DNA of 22,364 bases from Caldimicrobium thiodismutans. GTDB taxonomy: Bacteria > Desulfobacterota > Thermodesulfobacteria > Thermodesulfobacteriales > Thermodesulfobacteriaceae. Below, piece after piece: positions 21,518-22,364 of the stretch. Below the pieces are notes generated by a model that worked only from the letters and a program-made list of their open reading frames with translations, did no database searches and had not been told where the DNA came from. Numbering within the stretch: position 1 is the first letter of the stretch; each line of letters starts with the position of its first letter. Location: contig PNIE01000025.1 in assembly GCA_002877875.1 (NCBI GenBank), forward strand, positions 1-22,364, given 5' to 3'. A program made the position numbers and the translations under genes.

Positions 21518-21655
21518 ATGCCTAAAAGGACTTACCAGCCTAGCCGTCTTAAAATGAAAAGAAAACACGGTTTTAGGGCAAGAATGAAAACAAGATCAGG
21601 AAGGAGAATCCTTAAAAACAGAAGAAGAAAAGGACGCTGGCGTCTTACTGTATAA
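21518..21655 (+). CDS. rpmH: 50S ribosomal protein bL34
   Basis: A 45-residue, highly basic ribosomal protein of the large subunit. The sequence begins MPKRTYQPSRLKMKRKHGFR and continues with the RMKTRSGRRIL and RRRKGR segments typical of bL34. The start is ATG 21518 with GGGAGG (21504-21509) 8 nt upstream. An earlier in-frame ATG at 21470 would add 16 unrelated residues and lies within the promoter, so it is rejected. rnpA begins 9 nt after the stop, as in the conserved rpmH-rnpA pair. dnaA, often next to rpmH, is not adjacent here. Confidence 0.98.
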   Translation: MPKRTYQPSRLKMKRKHGFRARMKTRSGRRILKNRRRKGRWRLTV

Positions 21656-21664
21656 AATTTTAAA

Positions 21665-22030
21665 GTGCCTGTTAGAAAAGAGAGGCTCTCAAAAAAGGAA
21701 CGCCTTACCTTAAATAGAGATTTTGAGAGGGTTTTTAAAGAAGGAAAAAAGATTTGGATTGATAGGTATTTGTTAATTATATATACACCCAATAAATTCG
21801 GCTATAGAAGGCTTGGACTTGTGGTTTCTTCTAAATTAGGAAAGGCCTGCGAAAGAAACCGAGTAAAAAGATTACTCAGGGAGGTTTTTAGAAGAAATAA
21901 AGAACTCTTTCCCGAAAGCTCAGACTTAGTAATTATACCCCATCCCAGTATTAAAAATATGGATTACTGGAAAATCCTTAAAATTTTAAAAAGCTATCTT
22001 TCAAGAGAGAGAAGTGAATCCCATTTATGA
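21665..22030 (+). CDS. rnpA: Ribonuclease P protein component
   Basis: The 121-residue protein subunit of RNase P, which assists the RNA in 5' maturation of tRNA precursors. The N-terminal region contains L-x-x-x-x-x-F-x-x-V-F-K-E-G-K and the family's RNR motif ACERNRVKRLLREVFR, with a C-terminal VIIPHPS strand. The start is GTG 21665: an in-frame stop (the rpmH TAA at 21653-21655) prevents any longer form, and no ATG precedes the conserved region. There is no clear Shine-Dalgarno sequence, so it probably depends on translation of rpmH. The stop overlaps the yidD ATG as ATGA. Confidence 0.95.
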   Translation: MPVRKERLSKKERLTLNRDFERVFKEGKKIWIDRYLLIIYTPNKFGYRRLGLVVSSKLGKACERNRVKRLLREVFRRNKELFPESSDLVIIPHPSIKNMDYWKILKILKSYLSRERSESHL

Positions 22031-22284
22031 TAAGGAATTTTTTTATTAAAGGAATAACTATCTATCAGAGATTTGTTTCTCCTATTCTTTCCCATTACTT
22101 AGGAATACATTGCCGATTTTATCCTAGTTGCAGTGAATATGCTAAAGTGGCTATCTTAAGAAGAGGTGTGATAAAAGGGGGGCTTTTAGCCTTAAAAAGG
22201 TTTCTTAAATGCAATCCTCTATTTCCTGGTGGGATTGACTTACCTCCAGAAAAAGATTCCTCTAAGGAGAGAAAAAATGGATAA
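22027..22284 (+). CDS. yidD: Membrane protein insertion efficiency factor YidD
   Basis: An 85-residue member of the YidD family, a small membrane-associated protein encoded between rnpA and yidC and thought to help YidC/Sec insertion of membrane proteins. The core is conserved: a hydrophobic/amphipathic N-terminal helix (IYQRFVSPIL), C-R-F-Y-P-S-C-S-E-Y with its cysteines, and K-C-N-P-L-F-P-G-G-I-D near the C-terminus. The ATG overlaps the rnpA stop by 4 nt, and yidC begins 8 nt before its end. Length and gene order are standard. Confidence 0.95.
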   Translation: MIRNFFIKGITIYQRFVSPILSHYLGIHCRFYPSCSEYAKVAILRRGVIKGGLLALKRFLKCNPLFPGGIDLPPEKDSSKERKNG

Positions 22285-22364
22285 TCGAGTTTTTCTAGCT
22301 ATTATTCTTTCCATCGGAGTTCTTATTTTATTTCAATATCTTTATATGAAATTTTTGGTACCCC
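22277..22364 (+). CDS. yidC: Membrane protein insertase YidC, N-terminal fragment cut by the window edge
   Basis: Only the first 29 codons are present: MDNRVFLAIILSIGVLILFQ and onward, the short N-terminal membrane segment typical of Gram-negative YidC. The ATG at 22277 has AAGGAG (22264-22269) 7 nt upstream and overlaps yidD by 8 nt. Position after yidD supports the identification. The rest of the gene, including the periplasmic and insertase domains, lies beyond the window. Confidence 0.88.
   Translation, partial: MDNRVFLAIILSIGVLILFQYLYMKFLVP

Overview
This is a compact, AT-rich bacterial chromosome segment. The proteins are rich in Lys, Glu, Leu and Ile, genes are packed with 4-50 nt gaps or overlaps, and GTG and TTG starts are frequent. 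A NtrC-type sigma-54 activator, sigma-28-type flagellar promoters, a periplasmic molybdate-binding protein and an inner-membrane histidine kinase indicate a flagellated, Gram-negative lineage. The overall character resembles a thermophilic anaerobe such as a member of the Thermodesulfobacteriota (Thermodesulfobacterium/Caldimicrobium type). That placement is inference from style and gene content, since no rRNA lies in the window.

Layout. (1) 1-5670, plus strand: a tightly coupled run of the 3' part of rarA, a membrane histidine kinase, an NtrC-family response regulator, glyA (serine hydroxymethyltransferase) and a dCMP deaminase. (2) 5674-10599, minus strand: an orphan OppD/OppF ATPase pair, an approximately 300-nt non-coding stretch, then dnaA overlapping a GlcD-type FAD oxidase. 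(3) 10881-13276, plus strand: modABC, a molybdate/tungstate importer, behind a regulatory region with a promoter and an inverted repeat. (4) 13306-14733, minus strand: argF and a SlyD-like FKBP. (5) 14869-17307, plus strand: a late flagellar cluster of flaG, fliD, fliS and a small FliT-like ORF, with two good sigma-28 promoter matches. (6) 17304-21432, minus strand: trpC-hisI-hisG running without a gap into a small helper ORF, an HDOD protein and a GGDEF protein, probably one operon. (7) 21518-22364, plus strand: the conserved rpmH-rnpA-yidD-yidC cluster, with yidC cut by the window edge.

How the parts fit. SHMT and dCMP deaminase supply one-carbon units and dUMP for thymidylate synthesis. 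trpC, hisI and hisG belong to the PRPP-dependent Trp and His pathways. The rpmH-rnpA-yidD-yidC cluster supports ribosome, RNase P and membrane-insertion functions. dnaA is about 13 kb from rpmH, on the opposite strand, and no DnaA-box cluster is visible.

I found no mobile element, CRISPR array, tRNA or rRNA, and no clearly new multi-gene system. The best leads are the divergent ATPase and DNA-binding motifs of DnaA, the amino-acid/second-messenger operon, the orphan OppDF pair with an apparently leaderless promoter, the mirrored divergent trpC/rpmH promoters, and the two sigma-28 promoters.
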